From Candidatus Pantoea deserta (lineage in GTDB: Bacteria > Pseudomonadota > Gammaproteobacteria > Enterobacterales > Enterobacteriaceae): a DNA stretch of 54,652 nucleotides. Shown piece by piece: positions 16,390 through 26,326 of this stretch. Position numbers and translations under genes: made by a program. The first letter of the stretch is position 1; each line of letters begins with the position of its first letter. The notes below the pieces were generated by a model. The model was not told where the DNA came from and made no database searches. It worked only from the letters and a program-made list of their open reading frames with translations. The stretch spans positions 1 through 54,652 of the forward strand of contig NZ_RMVG01000026.1 in the NCBI RefSeq assembly GCF_003813865.1. Direction: 5' to 3'.

Positions 16390-16686
16390 ATGACCAATAC
16401 CATGAATAAATGCAGCGCCACCGAAACTGCTGCCTGCTGCTGCGTGGATGTCGGCACCGTGATGGACAACAGCGACTGCACGGCCAGCTGGTCAGAGTGG
16501 TTTGCTCAGCGCAGCGAAGCGGAGGCAAAGCTGGCGAGCCTGACGGAGAGGGCGCGCCAGATTGAATCGGAACCCTGTGAGATCGCCGCCCGCGTCGAAG
16601 AAGCGGACAATGGCGTACAGCTGACTATCGACTTTACCTTTGCCTGCCAGGCCGAAACCCTGATTTTCCAGCTCGGTCTGCGCTAA
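16390..16686 (+). CDS. yfcZ: YfcZ/YiiS family protein
   Basis: A 98-residue soluble protein of the DUF406 family, function unknown. It has a cysteine cluster A-C-C-C-V-D-V-G near the N-terminus, the block M-D-N-S-D-C-T-A-S-W, and a conserved end D-F-T-F-A-C-Q-A-E-T-L-I-F-Q-L-G-L-R. The cysteines suggest metal binding or redox sensitivity, which is inference. The ATG at 16390 follows GAGAG; upstream in-frame codons are not family-like. It sits between fadL and fadI exactly as in E. coli and is closed by a strong terminator. Confidence 0.93.
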   Translation: MTNTMNKCSATETAACCCVDVGTVMDNSDCTASWSEWFAQRSEAEAKLASLTERARQIESEPCEIAARVEEADNGVQLTIDFTFACQAETLIFQLGLR

Positions 16687-16692
16687 TCCTGT

Positions 16693-16718
16693 AAACGCCG
16701 TTGCTTAACGGCGTTTTT
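16693..16718 (+). terminator. yfcZ terminator
   Basis: The 10-base-pair stem AAACGCCGTT/AACGGCGTTT with tetraloop GCTT is followed by T residues, seven bases after the yfcZ stop. Confidence 0.88.
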
Positions 16719-16794
16719 CATTTTCGTGTTTCCCCTCGCACTTTTTTTCTTTGCTGATTGGCGACGCACCCGCTTGTCGTTAACACTGTGGATC

Positions 16795-16805
16795 AGGTCA
16801 GACCT
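16795..16805 (+). promoter_or_regulatory. FadR operator of fadIJ
   Basis: AGGTCAGACCT is a perfect interrupted palindrome with the same half-sites as the fadL operator, 43 bases before the fadI start. It should repress fadIJ when long-chain acyl-CoA is absent. A small stem (GGGCA/TGCCC, 16810-16823) follows it. Confidence 0.75.
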
Positions 16806-16847
16806 CTCAGGGCAATGATGCCCGGTCAACATTCACAGGTGAAACAG

Positions 16848-18157
16848 ATGAGTAAAGCGCAGCCGCTGCTGACGCGTGCCGGCGATCGCATCGCCATCAC
16901 TCATGGACTTCGAACGCCGTTCCTGCGTCAGGCGACGGGCTTTCACGGCATTCCTGCCGTAGAGCTTGGCCGCATGGTAATCAGTGAGCTGATGGCGCGT
17001 AGCGAACTTCCGGCAGAGGTCATCGAACAGCTGGTTTTCGGACAGGTGATTCAGATGCCGGAAGCGCCCAATATTGCGCGCGAAATTGTGCTCAGCAGCG
17101 GACTCGGCGTGCACACCGATGCCTATAGCGTCAGCCGCGCCTGCGCCACCAGCTTCCAGGCGGTGGCTAACGTCGCGGAAAGCCTGATGGCAGGCACCGT
17201 GCGCGCCGGGATTGCGGGCGGCGCAGACTCCTCATCCGTACTGCCGATCGGCGTCAGTAAATCTCTGGCGCGGGCGCTGCTCGATCTCAGCAAGGCGCGC
17301 AGCGCAGGTCAGAAAATGCAGATCCTGCGCCGCCTGCGGCTGCGCGACCTGAAGCCCGTGCCGCCCGCCGTGGCGGAGTATTCCACCGGACTGCGCATGG
17401 GCGATACCGCGGAGCAGATGGCCAAAACCCACGGCATTACGCGCGCGGCGCAGGACGAACTGGCGCTGCGGTCGCACCAGCACGCCGCCAGGGCCTGGCA
17501 GTCTGGCGTGCTCCAGCAAGAGGTGATGCCCGCCTTTGTGCCGCCGTGGAAAGCGCCGATAGAGCAGGACAACAATGTGCGCATGGAGGCGAAAATTGAA
17601 GACTATGCGCGTCTGCGTCCGGCATTTGACCGCCAGCACGGCAGCGTCACGGCGGCCAACAGCACGCCGCTGACTGACGGCGCGGCGGCGGTGGTGGTGA
17701 TGAGCGAAGGACGCGCCCGCGAACTGGGGATTCGGCCGCTGGGCTATCTGCGCAGCTACGCCTTTACGGCGATTGATGTTCAGCAGGATATGCTGCTGGG
17801 TCCGGCCTATGCATCGCCGCTGGCGCTGGAGCGTGCGGGGCTCAGCCTGAACGATTTGACGCTTATCGATATGCATGAAGCCTTTGCCGCGCAAACGCTG
17901 TGTAATCTGCACTGCTTTGCCGACGAGCGCTTCGCTCGCGAAAAACTTAATCGTCCGCATGCGCTGGGCGAGGTCAGGACAGAACGTTTTAACGTGCTGG
18001 GCGGCTCTATCGCCTACGGTCATCCTTTCGCCGCTACCGGCGCGCGCATGATTACTCAAACGCTGCATGAGCTACAGCGGCGCGGCGGCGGGCTGGCGCT
18101 GGTCACTGCCTGCGCGGCGGGCGGCCTGGGCGCGGCCATGGTTCTGGAGGCGGAATA

Positions 18158-18158
<1 letters not shown>
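16848..18158 (+). CDS. fadI: 3-ketoacyl-CoA thiolase FadI
   Basis: FadI cleaves 3-ketoacyl-CoA to acetyl-CoA plus a shortened acyl-CoA; in E. coli it is the thiolase of the anaerobic beta-oxidation complex with FadJ. The 436-residue length equals E. coli FadI. Visible active-site elements are the nucleophile Cys99 in V-S-R-A-C-A-T-S-F, the motif D-M-H-E-A-F-A-A-Q, the histidine in A-Y-G-H-P-F-A-A-T-G-A-R, and the second cysteine in V-T-A-C-A-A-G-G-L-G. The start at 16848 (M-S-K-A) has AGGTGAAA upstream; the frame is open to 16758, but that would swallow the FadR operator. It overlaps fadJ by one base. Confidence 0.95.
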
Positions 18159-20275
<2,117 letters not shown>

Positions 20276-20314
20276 TGATGTGGAATAACCGCTCCGATTC
20301 AGCGGGTTAGAAAA

Positions 20315-20336
20315 GCGCCGTCAAAACAGGCGGCGC
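20315..20336 (+). terminator. Stem-loop after fadJ
   Basis: GCGCCG/CGGCGC with a 10-base loop lies 40 bases after fadJ. No T run follows, so termination here would be weak or Rho-dependent. The rest of the 204-base spacer to sixA includes TTGACTATACT near 20376-20388, a possible sixA promoter. Confidence 0.35.
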
Positions 20337-20479
20337 GGCACGATTCTGAGAAACGCTTATTTAATAAACAACCGGTTGACTATACTCAAGCCATTAAGGT
20401 ACAACACAGCGTTCATTCGCAGAATGAAGAGTCTGGCGCTGACGCGCCGGGCGATATCGACAAACAACAGCGGTGCTTT

Positions 20480-20962
20480 ATGCAAGTTTTTATCATGCGT
20501 CACGGCGATGCTGCTCTTGAAGCCGCCAGTGATTCGGTCCGTCCTCTTACCCATTGTGGCTGTGATGAATCACGCCAGATGGCAAGCTGGCTCAACAGCC
20601 AGACGGTGGACGTAGAACGTGTGCTGGTCAGTCCCTATCTTCGCGCCCAGCAGACGCTGGCGACAGTGCGTGAAGTGTTGAATCTGCCGGAAGGGCAGGA
20701 GGTTTTACCGGAGCTGACGCCAGGCGGCGATCCCGGTCTGGTGGCCTGTTATCTTCAGACTCTGGCCACGCAAGGGGTGAAATCGGCGATCGTGATTTCG
20801 CATCTGCCGCTGGTGGGCTATCTGGTGTCTGAACTCTGCCCGCAGGAAGCGCCGCCGATGTTCGCCACCTCCGCCATCGCCTGTGTGGATTTTGATCCCG
20901 CCAGCTGCGAAGGCAAGCTTTTATGGCAGGTCAGCCCCTCAAAACTGGCGAAAGCCATGTAA
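20480..20962 (+). CDS. sixA: Phosphohistidine phosphatase SixA
   Basis: SixA removes phosphate from histidine on phosphorelay and phosphotransferase (NPr) proteins in the cytoplasm. The 160-residue protein has the histidine-phosphatase motif R-H-G at residues 7-9 (nucleophile His8), the conserved S-P-Y-L-R-A-Q-Q-T near residue 50, and the second catalytic histidine in V-I-S-H-L-P-L-V. Length matches E. coli (161). It is convergent with smrB; a stem GGGCCG/CGGCCC at 20970-20987 lies between their ends. Confidence 0.94.
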   Translation: MQVFIMRHGDAALEAASDSVRPLTHCGCDESRQMASWLNSQTVDVERVLVSPYLRAQQTLATVREVLNLPEGQEVLPELTPGGDPGLVACYLQTLATQGVKSAIVISHLPLVGYLVSELCPQEAPPMFATSAIACVDFDPASCEGKLLWQVSPSKLAKAM

Positions 20963-20969
20963 TGTCCGC

Positions 20970-20987
20970 GGGCCGCGCAGACGGCCC
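20970..20987. terminator. Stem between convergent sixA and smrB
   Basis: A short G+C-rich inverted repeat (GGGCCG/CGGCCC) lies in the 32-base gap between two convergent genes. It has no T run, so its role as a shared terminator is a guess. Confidence 0.35.
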
Positions 20988-20994
20988 ATCCCCT

Positions 20995-21543
20995 CTAGGG
21001 CAGCTCAGGCGGTTGCCACTCCTCGACCTCAATCAACACCAGCAGCGCCGCATCGCCGCCGAACATTTTTGGCGCCTGATGAAAGGCCATCACGTACGGA
21101 TGCTGCGCCAGCCAGAGCGGCGTCTGCTGCTTGAGAATATGTTTGCCGTGGCCGGTCATGACGCTGGCGCAAAACAGATGTTCGCGACGGCAGGCGGCGA
21201 TCAGCGCGCCCAGCTCCTGCTTGGCCTGCTGCTGCGTCAGACCGTGCAGATCGAGAAATATCTCTGGCGTGTAGTCGCCGCGCCGCAGCTTTTTCAGTTC
21301 GAAATGGCTGACGTCGGCGCGCACATAGCGCGTCGCGCCTTCGGTCGCCAGCAGCGGTTGAAATTCATCGGAGAAGTAGTGACTGTTATCCACCTGTTCG
21401 GAAATCAGGCGCTTCAGCGGCAGCTCGCGACTTTTCACCGCCGGTTTATGCACCACGGTATCCTGTTTTATCTGGCGCGTGCCGCTCATCAGCTGGCGAA
21501 ACAGCGCCTTGTCGTCGTCATTCAGAGGCGTTTTTTTACTCAT
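20995..21543 (-). CDS. smrB: Ribosome rescue nuclease SmrB
   Basis: SmrB is recruited to collided ribosomes and cuts mRNA just upstream, allowing rescue. The 182-residue protein has a helical N-terminal hook (residues about 1-50) that binds the collision interface and a C-terminal Smr domain with the motifs L-D-L-H-G-L-T-Q-Q-Q-A and V-M-T-G-H-G-K-H-I-L-K. The DxH and TGxG elements of the active site are intact. Length matches E. coli (183). It is divergent from prmB with a 160-base spacer. Confidence 0.94.
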   Translation of the reverse strand: MSKKTPLNDDDKALFRQLMSGTRQIKQDTVVHKPAVKSRELPLKRLISEQVDNSHYFSDEFQPLLATEGATRYVRADVSHFELKKLRRGDYTPEIFLDLHGLTQQQAKQELGALIAACRREHLFCASVMTGHGKHILKQQTPLWLAQHPYVMAFHQAPKMFGGDAALLVLIEVEEWQPPELP

Positions 21544-21703
21544 TACAGGCGAATCTTGTCTGAAAAGGCTGAAAAACAGCGAATGGCGTTACCTTACCCT
21601 CCGATCCGCTAATTGTCAGCTTTTTCACCCGGCTGCGCTGAATTTTCCCCGGCTTCATGGCACACTATCGGCCGATTTAGCAATTGGGCCTGCGGAGGGC
21701 TAC

Positions 21704-22636
21704 GTGGACAAAATTTTCGTCGATGAGGCAGTCAATGAGCTGCACACCATTCAGGATATGTTGCGCTGGGCGGTCAGCCGTTTTTCCGCCGCCGGGATCT
21801 GGTATGGTCACGGCACCGACAATCCGTGGGACGAAGCGGTGCAACTGGTCCTGCCCACGCTCTGGCTGCCGCTGGATATTCCCGAAGAGATGCGCACCGC
21901 GCGCCTGACCGCCAGCGAGCGCCATCGCATCGTTGAGCGCGTGATCCGCCGCGTTAACGAGCGTATTCCTGTCGCCTACCTGACCAACAAAGCCTGGTTC
22001 TGCGGCCATGAATTTTACGTCGACGAGCGCGTGCTGGTGCCGCGTTCGCCGATCGGCGAGCTGATCGAAAACCGCTTTGCCGGTTTACTCCCCGAAGCGC
22101 CGCGCCATATTCTTGATATGTGCACCGGCAGCGGCTGCATCGCTATCGCCTGCGCCTATGCCTTCCCGGAAGCCGAAGTGGACGCGGTCGACATCTCTTA
22201 TGACGCGCTGGCCGTGGCCGAGCAGAACATTGAAGAGCACGGCCTGATCCATCACGTCACGCCGATCCGCGCCGATCTGTTCCGCGAACTGCCGCCGTTG
22301 AAATACGATCTGATCGTCACGAATCCGCCCTATGTGGATGCGGATGATATGGCGGATCTGCCGAACGAGTATCGCCACGAGCCGGAGCTGGGCCTGGCTG
22401 CGGGCAGCGACGGCCTGAAGCTGGTGCGCCGTATCCTTGCCTGCGCGCCTGACTACCTGAGCGACAAGGGCGTGCTGATCTGCGAAGTGGGCAACAGCAT
22501 GGTTCATATGATCGAGCAGTACCCTGACGTGCCCTTTACCTGGCTTGAGTTCGACAACGGCGGCGACGGCGTCTTTATGCTGACGCGCCAGCAGATCGTC
22601 GACGCACAACATCACTTCTCTTTTTATAAAGACTGA
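21704..22636 (+). CDS. prmB: Ribosomal protein uL3 glutamine methyltransferase PrmB
   Basis: PrmB methylates a glutamine of ribosomal protein L3 during large-subunit assembly. The 310-residue protein has the N-terminal helical substrate domain (M-D-K-I-F-V-D-E-A-V-N-E-L), the SAM-binding motif D-M-C-T-G-S-G-C-I-A, and the catalytic N-P-P-Y motif. The GTG at 21704, preceded by GGAGGG, gives exactly the E. coli length and N-terminus. The frame is open upstream to 21479, but that part overlaps smrB antisense. aroC follows 27 bases later, probably in one operon with mepA and yfcA. Confidence 0.95.
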   Translation: MDKIFVDEAVNELHTIQDMLRWAVSRFSAAGIWYGHGTDNPWDEAVQLVLPTLWLPLDIPEEMRTARLTASERHRIVERVIRRVNERIPVAYLTNKAWFCGHEFYVDERVLVPRSPIGELIENRFAGLLPEAPRHILDMCTGSGCIAIACAYAFPEAEVDAVDISYDALAVAEQNIEEHGLIHHVTPIRADLFRELPPLKYDLIVTNPPYVDADDMADLPNEYRHEPELGLAAGSDGLKLVRRILACAPDYLSDKGVLICEVGNSMVHMIEQYPDVPFTWLEFDNGGDGVFMLTRQQIVDAQHHFSFYKD

Positions 22637-22663
22637 GCAAACGCTTCGTAACAAGGAACCACC

Positions 22664-23749
22664 ATGGCCGGAAACAGCATCGGACAGTTTTTTCGCGTAA
22701 CCACCTTTGGCGAGTCCCACGGCATTGCGCTGGGCTGCATCGTTGACGGCGTGCCGCCGGGCATTCCGCTGACCGAAGCGGATATTCAGCAGGATCTGGA
22801 TCGCCGCCGTCCCGGCACCTCGCGCTACACCACGCAGCGCCGCGAGCCGGATCAGGTGAAAATTTTGTCCGGCGTGTTTGAGGGCGTCACTACCGGCACC
22901 TCAATCGGCCTGCTGATTGAAAATACCGATCAGCGCTCGCAGGACTACGGCGCGATCAAAGATCTGTTCCGTCCCGGCCATGCCGATTATACCTACGAGC
23001 AGAAGTACGGCGTGCGCGACTATCGCGGCGGCGGACGCTCATCCGCGCGCGAAACCGCGATGCGCGTCGCAGCGGGCGCGATCGCCAAAAAGTATTTGCA
23101 GATGAAGCACGGCGTGGTGGTGCGCGGCTATCTGGCGCAGATTGGCGACGTGGCGTGCGAGCTGAAAGACTGGAGCATCGTGGAAGAGAACCCGTTTTTC
23201 TGCCCCGACGCCAGCAAACTGGAGGCGCTGGACGAGCTGATGCGCGCGCTGAAGAAAGAGGGCGACTCTATCGGCGCGAAAGTGACGGTCATGGCGGAAA
23301 ACGTCCCGCCTGGTCTCGGCGAGCCGGTGTTTGACCGCCTGGACGCCGATCTGGCCCATGCGCTGATGAGCATCAACGCGGTAAAAGGGGTAGAAATCGG
23401 CGATGGCTTTGCCGTCGTCAACCAGCGCGGCAGCCAGCATCGCGATGAGATCCGCGCCAGCGGCTTCCAGAGCAATCATGCGGGCGGCATTCTGGGCGGC
23501 ATCAGCAGCGGCCAGACCATCAGCGCCAATCTGGCGATGAAGCCCACTTCCAGCATCACCGTGCCGGGCCAGACCATTACCCGCAGCGGCGAAGAGGTGG
23601 AGATGATCACCAAAGGCCGTCACGATCCCTGCGTCGGCATTCGCGCCGTGCCGATCGCCGAAGCGATGATGGCGATCGTGCTGATGGATCATCTGCTGCG
23701 TCAGCGCGCGCAAAATGCTGACGTCAACAGCAGCGTACCGCGCTGGTGA
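22664..23749 (+). CDS. aroC: Chorismate synthase AroC
   Basis: AroC converts 5-enolpyruvylshikimate 3-phosphate to chorismate, the last common step to aromatic amino acids, using reduced FMN. The 361-residue length equals E. coli. Signatures seen are F-G-E-S-H-G near residue 15, R-P-G-H-A-D-Y-T, the arginine-rich R-G-G-G-R-S-S-A-R-E-T, and G-G-I-L-G-G-I-S-S-G near the substrate site. The start has an AAGGA site. It is followed four bases later by mepA, a tight operon arrangement. Confidence 0.97.
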   Translation: MAGNSIGQFFRVTTFGESHGIALGCIVDGVPPGIPLTEADIQQDLDRRRPGTSRYTTQRREPDQVKILSGVFEGVTTGTSIGLLIENTDQRSQDYGAIKDLFRPGHADYTYEQKYGVRDYRGGGRSSARETAMRVAAGAIAKKYLQMKHGVVVRGYLAQIGDVACELKDWSIVEENPFFCPDASKLEALDELMRALKKEGDSIGAKVTVMAENVPPGLGEPVFDRLDADLAHALMSINAVKGVEIGDGFAVVNQRGSQHRDEIRASGFQSNHAGGILGGISSGQTISANLAMKPTSSITVPGQTITRSGEEVEMITKGRHDPCVGIRAVPIAEAMMAIVLMDHLLRQRAQNADVNSSVPRW

Positions 23750-23753
23750 TGCC

Positions 23754-24578
23754 ATGAAACGCGTTCTTCTCCTTCTGTCGGCGCTGCTGGTCAGCGCCTC
23801 AGCCCTGGCCGCGACGCCGTGGCAGCGTATCCAGCAGCCGGTCCCCGGCAACGCGCAGTCTATCGGCTCTTTCGCTAACGGCTGTATCGTCGGCGCGCAG
23901 GCGCTGCCGCTCAACGCGCCGGAATATCAGGTGATGCGTCAGGATCAGCGCCGCTATTTCGGCCATCCCGATCTGATTCAGTTTATTCAGCGCCTCAGCA
24001 CCCAGGCGCATAGCCTGCAACTGGGCAACGTGCTGATTGGCGATATGGGGATGCCGGCAGGCGGACGCTTCAACGGCGGACACGCCAGCCATCAGACCGG
24101 GCTCGACGTAGACATCTGGCTCCAGCTGCCGAAAACGCGCTGGAGCGCGCAGCAGCTGCTGAAGCCGCAGCCGCTCGACCTGGTCACGGCCGATGACAGG
24201 CAGGTGGTGGCGCGCCACTGGCAGCCAGAAATCGACAGCCTGATCAAGCTGGCGGCAAAAGACAACGATGTCACGCGCATCTTCGTCAATCCGGCCATTA
24301 AAAAGCAGCTGTGCGCCGATGCCGGCGCCGATCGCGACTGGCTGCGCAAGGTGCGTCCGTGGTTCGCCCACCGCGCGCATATGCATGTGCGTCTGCGCTG
24401 CCCGGCCAACAGTATCGGCTGTGAAGATCAGCCTGCGCCGCCGCCTGGCGACGGCTGCGGCGCCGAGCTGGAGAGCTGGTTCCTGCCGAAAAAACCGGGC
24501 AGCGCGCCGCCGGTGAAGCGCGAACCGCCGCCGCTGCCGCAGGCCTGTCAGGCTTTACTGGATAACCATCTGCTATAA
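23754..24578 (+). CDS. mepA: Penicillin-insensitive murein endopeptidase MepA
   Basis: MepA is a periplasmic zinc endopeptidase that cuts cross-links in peptidoglycan (D-alanyl-meso-diaminopimelyl bonds). The 274-residue precursor has a signal peptide ending A-L-A-A (about residue 20). The zinc site is visible as G-G-H-A-S-H-Q-T-G-L-D-V-D with His110, His113 and Asp120, plus the later H-M-H-V-R-L. Cysteines near the C-terminus fit the disulfides of the family. Length equals E. coli. I start at 23754 (M-K-R-V), not the in-frame codon at 23715 that overlaps aroC. Confidence 0.96.
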   Translation: MKRVLLLLSALLVSASALAATPWQRIQQPVPGNAQSIGSFANGCIVGAQALPLNAPEYQVMRQDQRRYFGHPDLIQFIQRLSTQAHSLQLGNVLIGDMGMPAGGRFNGGHASHQTGLDVDIWLQLPKTRWSAQQLLKPQPLDLVTADDRQVVARHWQPEIDSLIKLAAKDNDVTRIFVNPAIKKQLCADAGADRDWLRKVRPWFAHRAHMHVRLRCPANSIGCEDQPAPPPGDGCGAELESWFLPKKPGSAPPVKREPPPLPQACQALLDNHLL

Positions 24579-24587
24579 AGGATCCCC

Positions 24588-25385
24588 ATGGAGTGGTTTG
24601 TCGTCAGCCCGATGGTTGTCGGGGTGCTGTTTCTGGTCGCCGTGCTGGCAGCCTTTATTGACTCTATCGCCGGCGGCGGCGGGCTGCTCACCGTCCCCGC
24701 GCTGCTGGCGGCCGGTTTTTCGCCTGCGCAGGCGCTGGCGACCAATAAGCTTCAGTCAATGGGCGGCTCTTTCTCCGCCAGTCTCTACTTTGTTCGACGC
24801 GGCGCGGTAAAGCTCAGCGAGCAGCGGCTGAATATCGCCATGACCTTTATCGGCGCGGTTCTGGGCACTCTCCTGATCCAGCACCTTAACGCCGACGCGC
24901 TGCGCCAGGTGCTGCCGCTGCTGCTGATCGCCATCGGTCTGTGGTTCTTGCTGATGCCGCGCCTCGGCGAAGAGGACCGCGCGCGCCGCCTCTACGGCCT
25001 GCCTTATGCGCTGGTCGGCGGCGGCTGCGTGGGGTTTTACGACGGCTTTTTCGGGCCGGGGGCCGGGTCGTTCTACGCGCTCGCCTTCGTCACGCTGTGC
25101 GGTTTTAACCTCGCCAAAGCCACCGCCCATGCAAAAATTCTGAATTTCACCTCTAATTTCGCCAGCCTGCTGTTTTTTATGTTCGGCGGCAAAGTTATCT
25201 GGGGAACCGGCTTTATTATGCTGCTTGGCGCGTTCTGCGGCGCGCGGCTTGGGGCGCGACTGGTTCTGAGCCGCGGACAAAAATTGATCCGTCCAATGGT
25301 CGTGATCGTTTCCGCCGTTATGAGCGCGAAGCTGTTGTGGGACGCTCACGGCAGCGCGCTGCTGGCGTGGATCGCCACGCTGTAA
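24588..25385 (+). CDS. yfcA: TauE/SafE family membrane transporter YfcA
   Basis: A 265-residue inner-membrane protein with about eight helices, of the TauE/SafE family of putative anion or sulfite/sulfonate exporters; the substrate of YfcA is not known. The typical repeated loops are visible: D-S-I-A-G-G-G-G-L-L-T-V-P near residue 26 and D-G-F-F-G-P-G-A-G-S near residue 150, both marking the inverted repeats of the fold. A good ribosome site (AAAGGA) precedes the start. It ends the prmB-aroC-mepA-yfcA run before a terminator. Confidence 0.92.
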   Translation: MEWFVVSPMVVGVLFLVAVLAAFIDSIAGGGGLLTVPALLAAGFSPAQALATNKLQSMGGSFSASLYFVRRGAVKLSEQRLNIAMTFIGAVLGTLLIQHLNADALRQVLPLLLIAIGLWFLLMPRLGEEDRARRLYGLPYALVGGGCVGFYDGFFGPGAGSFYALAFVTLCGFNLAKATAHAKILNFTSNFASLLFFMFGGKVIWGTGFIMLLGAFCGARLGARLVLSRGQKLIRPMVVIVSAVMSAKLLWDAHGSALLAWIATL

Positions 25386-25396
25386 TACATTCATTC

Positions 25397-25425
25397 ACGG
25401 CGCTGCCATCATGACGCCGTTTTTT
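25397..25425 (+). terminator. yfcA terminator
   Basis: The stem ACGGCG/CGCCGT is followed by six T. It lies between yfcA and epmC and ends just before epmC's own ribosome site. Confidence 0.65.
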
Positions 25426-25436
25426 ACGATGACACC

Positions 25437-25982
25437 ATGAACACGACGCACCATTACGAACAACTGATTACCATTTTCGATAGCTGCTTTCGCGACGAGT
25501 TTCAGACCCGTCTAATTAAAGGCGATGACGAACCCATCTATCTTCCGGCAGATGAAAGCTCGCCGTGGCATCGCGTCGTGTTTGCGCACGGCTTTTACGC
25601 CAGCGCGCTGCACGAGATTTCTCACTGGTGTATCGCCGGCGAGGCGCGACGCAAGCTGGTCGATTTTGGTTACTGGTACTGCCCGGACGGGCGTGATGCC
25701 GAAACGCAAGGCCAGTTTGAATCAGTGGAAATCAAGCCGCAGGCGCTGGAGTGGATGTTCTGCGTCGCGGCGGGCTTCCCGTTTAATGTTAGCTGTGACA
25801 ATCTCGACGGAGATTGTGAACCGGATCGCATCGCGTTTCAGCGCAAGGTGCATGCTCAGGTTATGGCCTATCTGGACAAGGGCATTCCTGCGCGGCCCGC
25901 GCGTTTTATTACCGCTCTGGCGGACTTTTACGGCACGCCTGCACTGACGTCAGCACAGTTTCCCTGGCCAGACGATCTGTGA
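25437..25982 (+). CDS. epmC: Elongation factor P hydroxylase EpmC
   Basis: EpmC (YfcM) hydroxylates the beta-lysylated lysine of elongation factor P, after EpmB and EpmA have acted. The 181-residue soluble protein has the metal-binding motif H-E-I-S-H (His59, Glu60, His63) within Y-A-S-A-L-H-E-I-S-H-W-C. It also has the conserved V-D-F-G-Y-W-Y-C-P-D-G-R and the glutamate-rich E-S-V-E-I-K-P-Q-A-L-E-W. Length matches E. coli. yfcL follows after 31 bases. Confidence 0.93.
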   Translation: MNTTHHYEQLITIFDSCFRDEFQTRLIKGDDEPIYLPADESSPWHRVVFAHGFYASALHEISHWCIAGEARRKLVDFGYWYCPDGRDAETQGQFESVEIKPQALEWMFCVAAGFPFNVSCDNLDGDCEPDRIAFQRKVHAQVMAYLDKGIPARPARFITALADFYGTPALTSAQFPWPDDL

Positions 25983-26013
25983 TGAGTGCAGACACTATTA
26001 AAGAGGAAGAGAG

Positions 26014-26295
26014 ATGATCGCAGAATTTGAAGCGCGTATTCTGGCCCTGATTGACGATATGGTCGATCACGCCAGCGATGACGAGCTGTTCGCCAGCGGC
26101 TATCTGCGCGGTCACCTGACGCTCGCGGTTGCTGAAATTGAACAGTCGGGCGAGCATACGCCAGAAGCATTACAGATTCAGGTCGCCAACAGCCTGCAAA
26201 ACGCCATTGCCGCCGGCGAGCTGTCGCCGCGCGATCAGGTGCTGGTGGTCGGCATGTGGGACAACCTGTTCCTCCAGGCGCGTCAGACCGCCTGA
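26014..26295 (+). CDS. yfcL: YfcL family protein
   Basis: A 93-residue acidic, mostly helical cytoplasmic protein of unknown function, conserved between epmC and mnmC in enterics. Its features are A-S-D-D-E-L-F-A-S-G-Y-L-R-G-H and the C-terminal L-V-V-G-M-W-D-N-L-F. The ribosome site GAGGAAGAGAG is strong. A stem-loop at 26303-26321 separates it from the convergent mnmC. Confidence 0.9.
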   Translation: MIAEFEARILALIDDMVDHASDDELFASGYLRGHLTLAVAEIEQSGEHTPEALQIQVANSLQNAIAAGELSPRDQVLVVGMWDNLFLQARQTA

Positions 26296-26302
26296 GCCAG
26301 CC

Positions 26303-26321
26303 GGGCGGCGTGATGCCGCCC
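26303..26321. terminator. Stem-loop between yfcL and mnmC
   Basis: GGGCGGC/GCCGCCC with a five-base loop lies between two convergent stops. The flanks are only weakly T-rich, so it is a plausible but not certain shared terminator. Confidence 0.45.
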
Positions 26322-26326
26322 GCGTG

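Noticed and set aside
17232..18068. A 278-codon minus-strand open frame
   Set aside because: Antisense to fadI; no start signal or domain, typical shadow of a G+C-rich gene.
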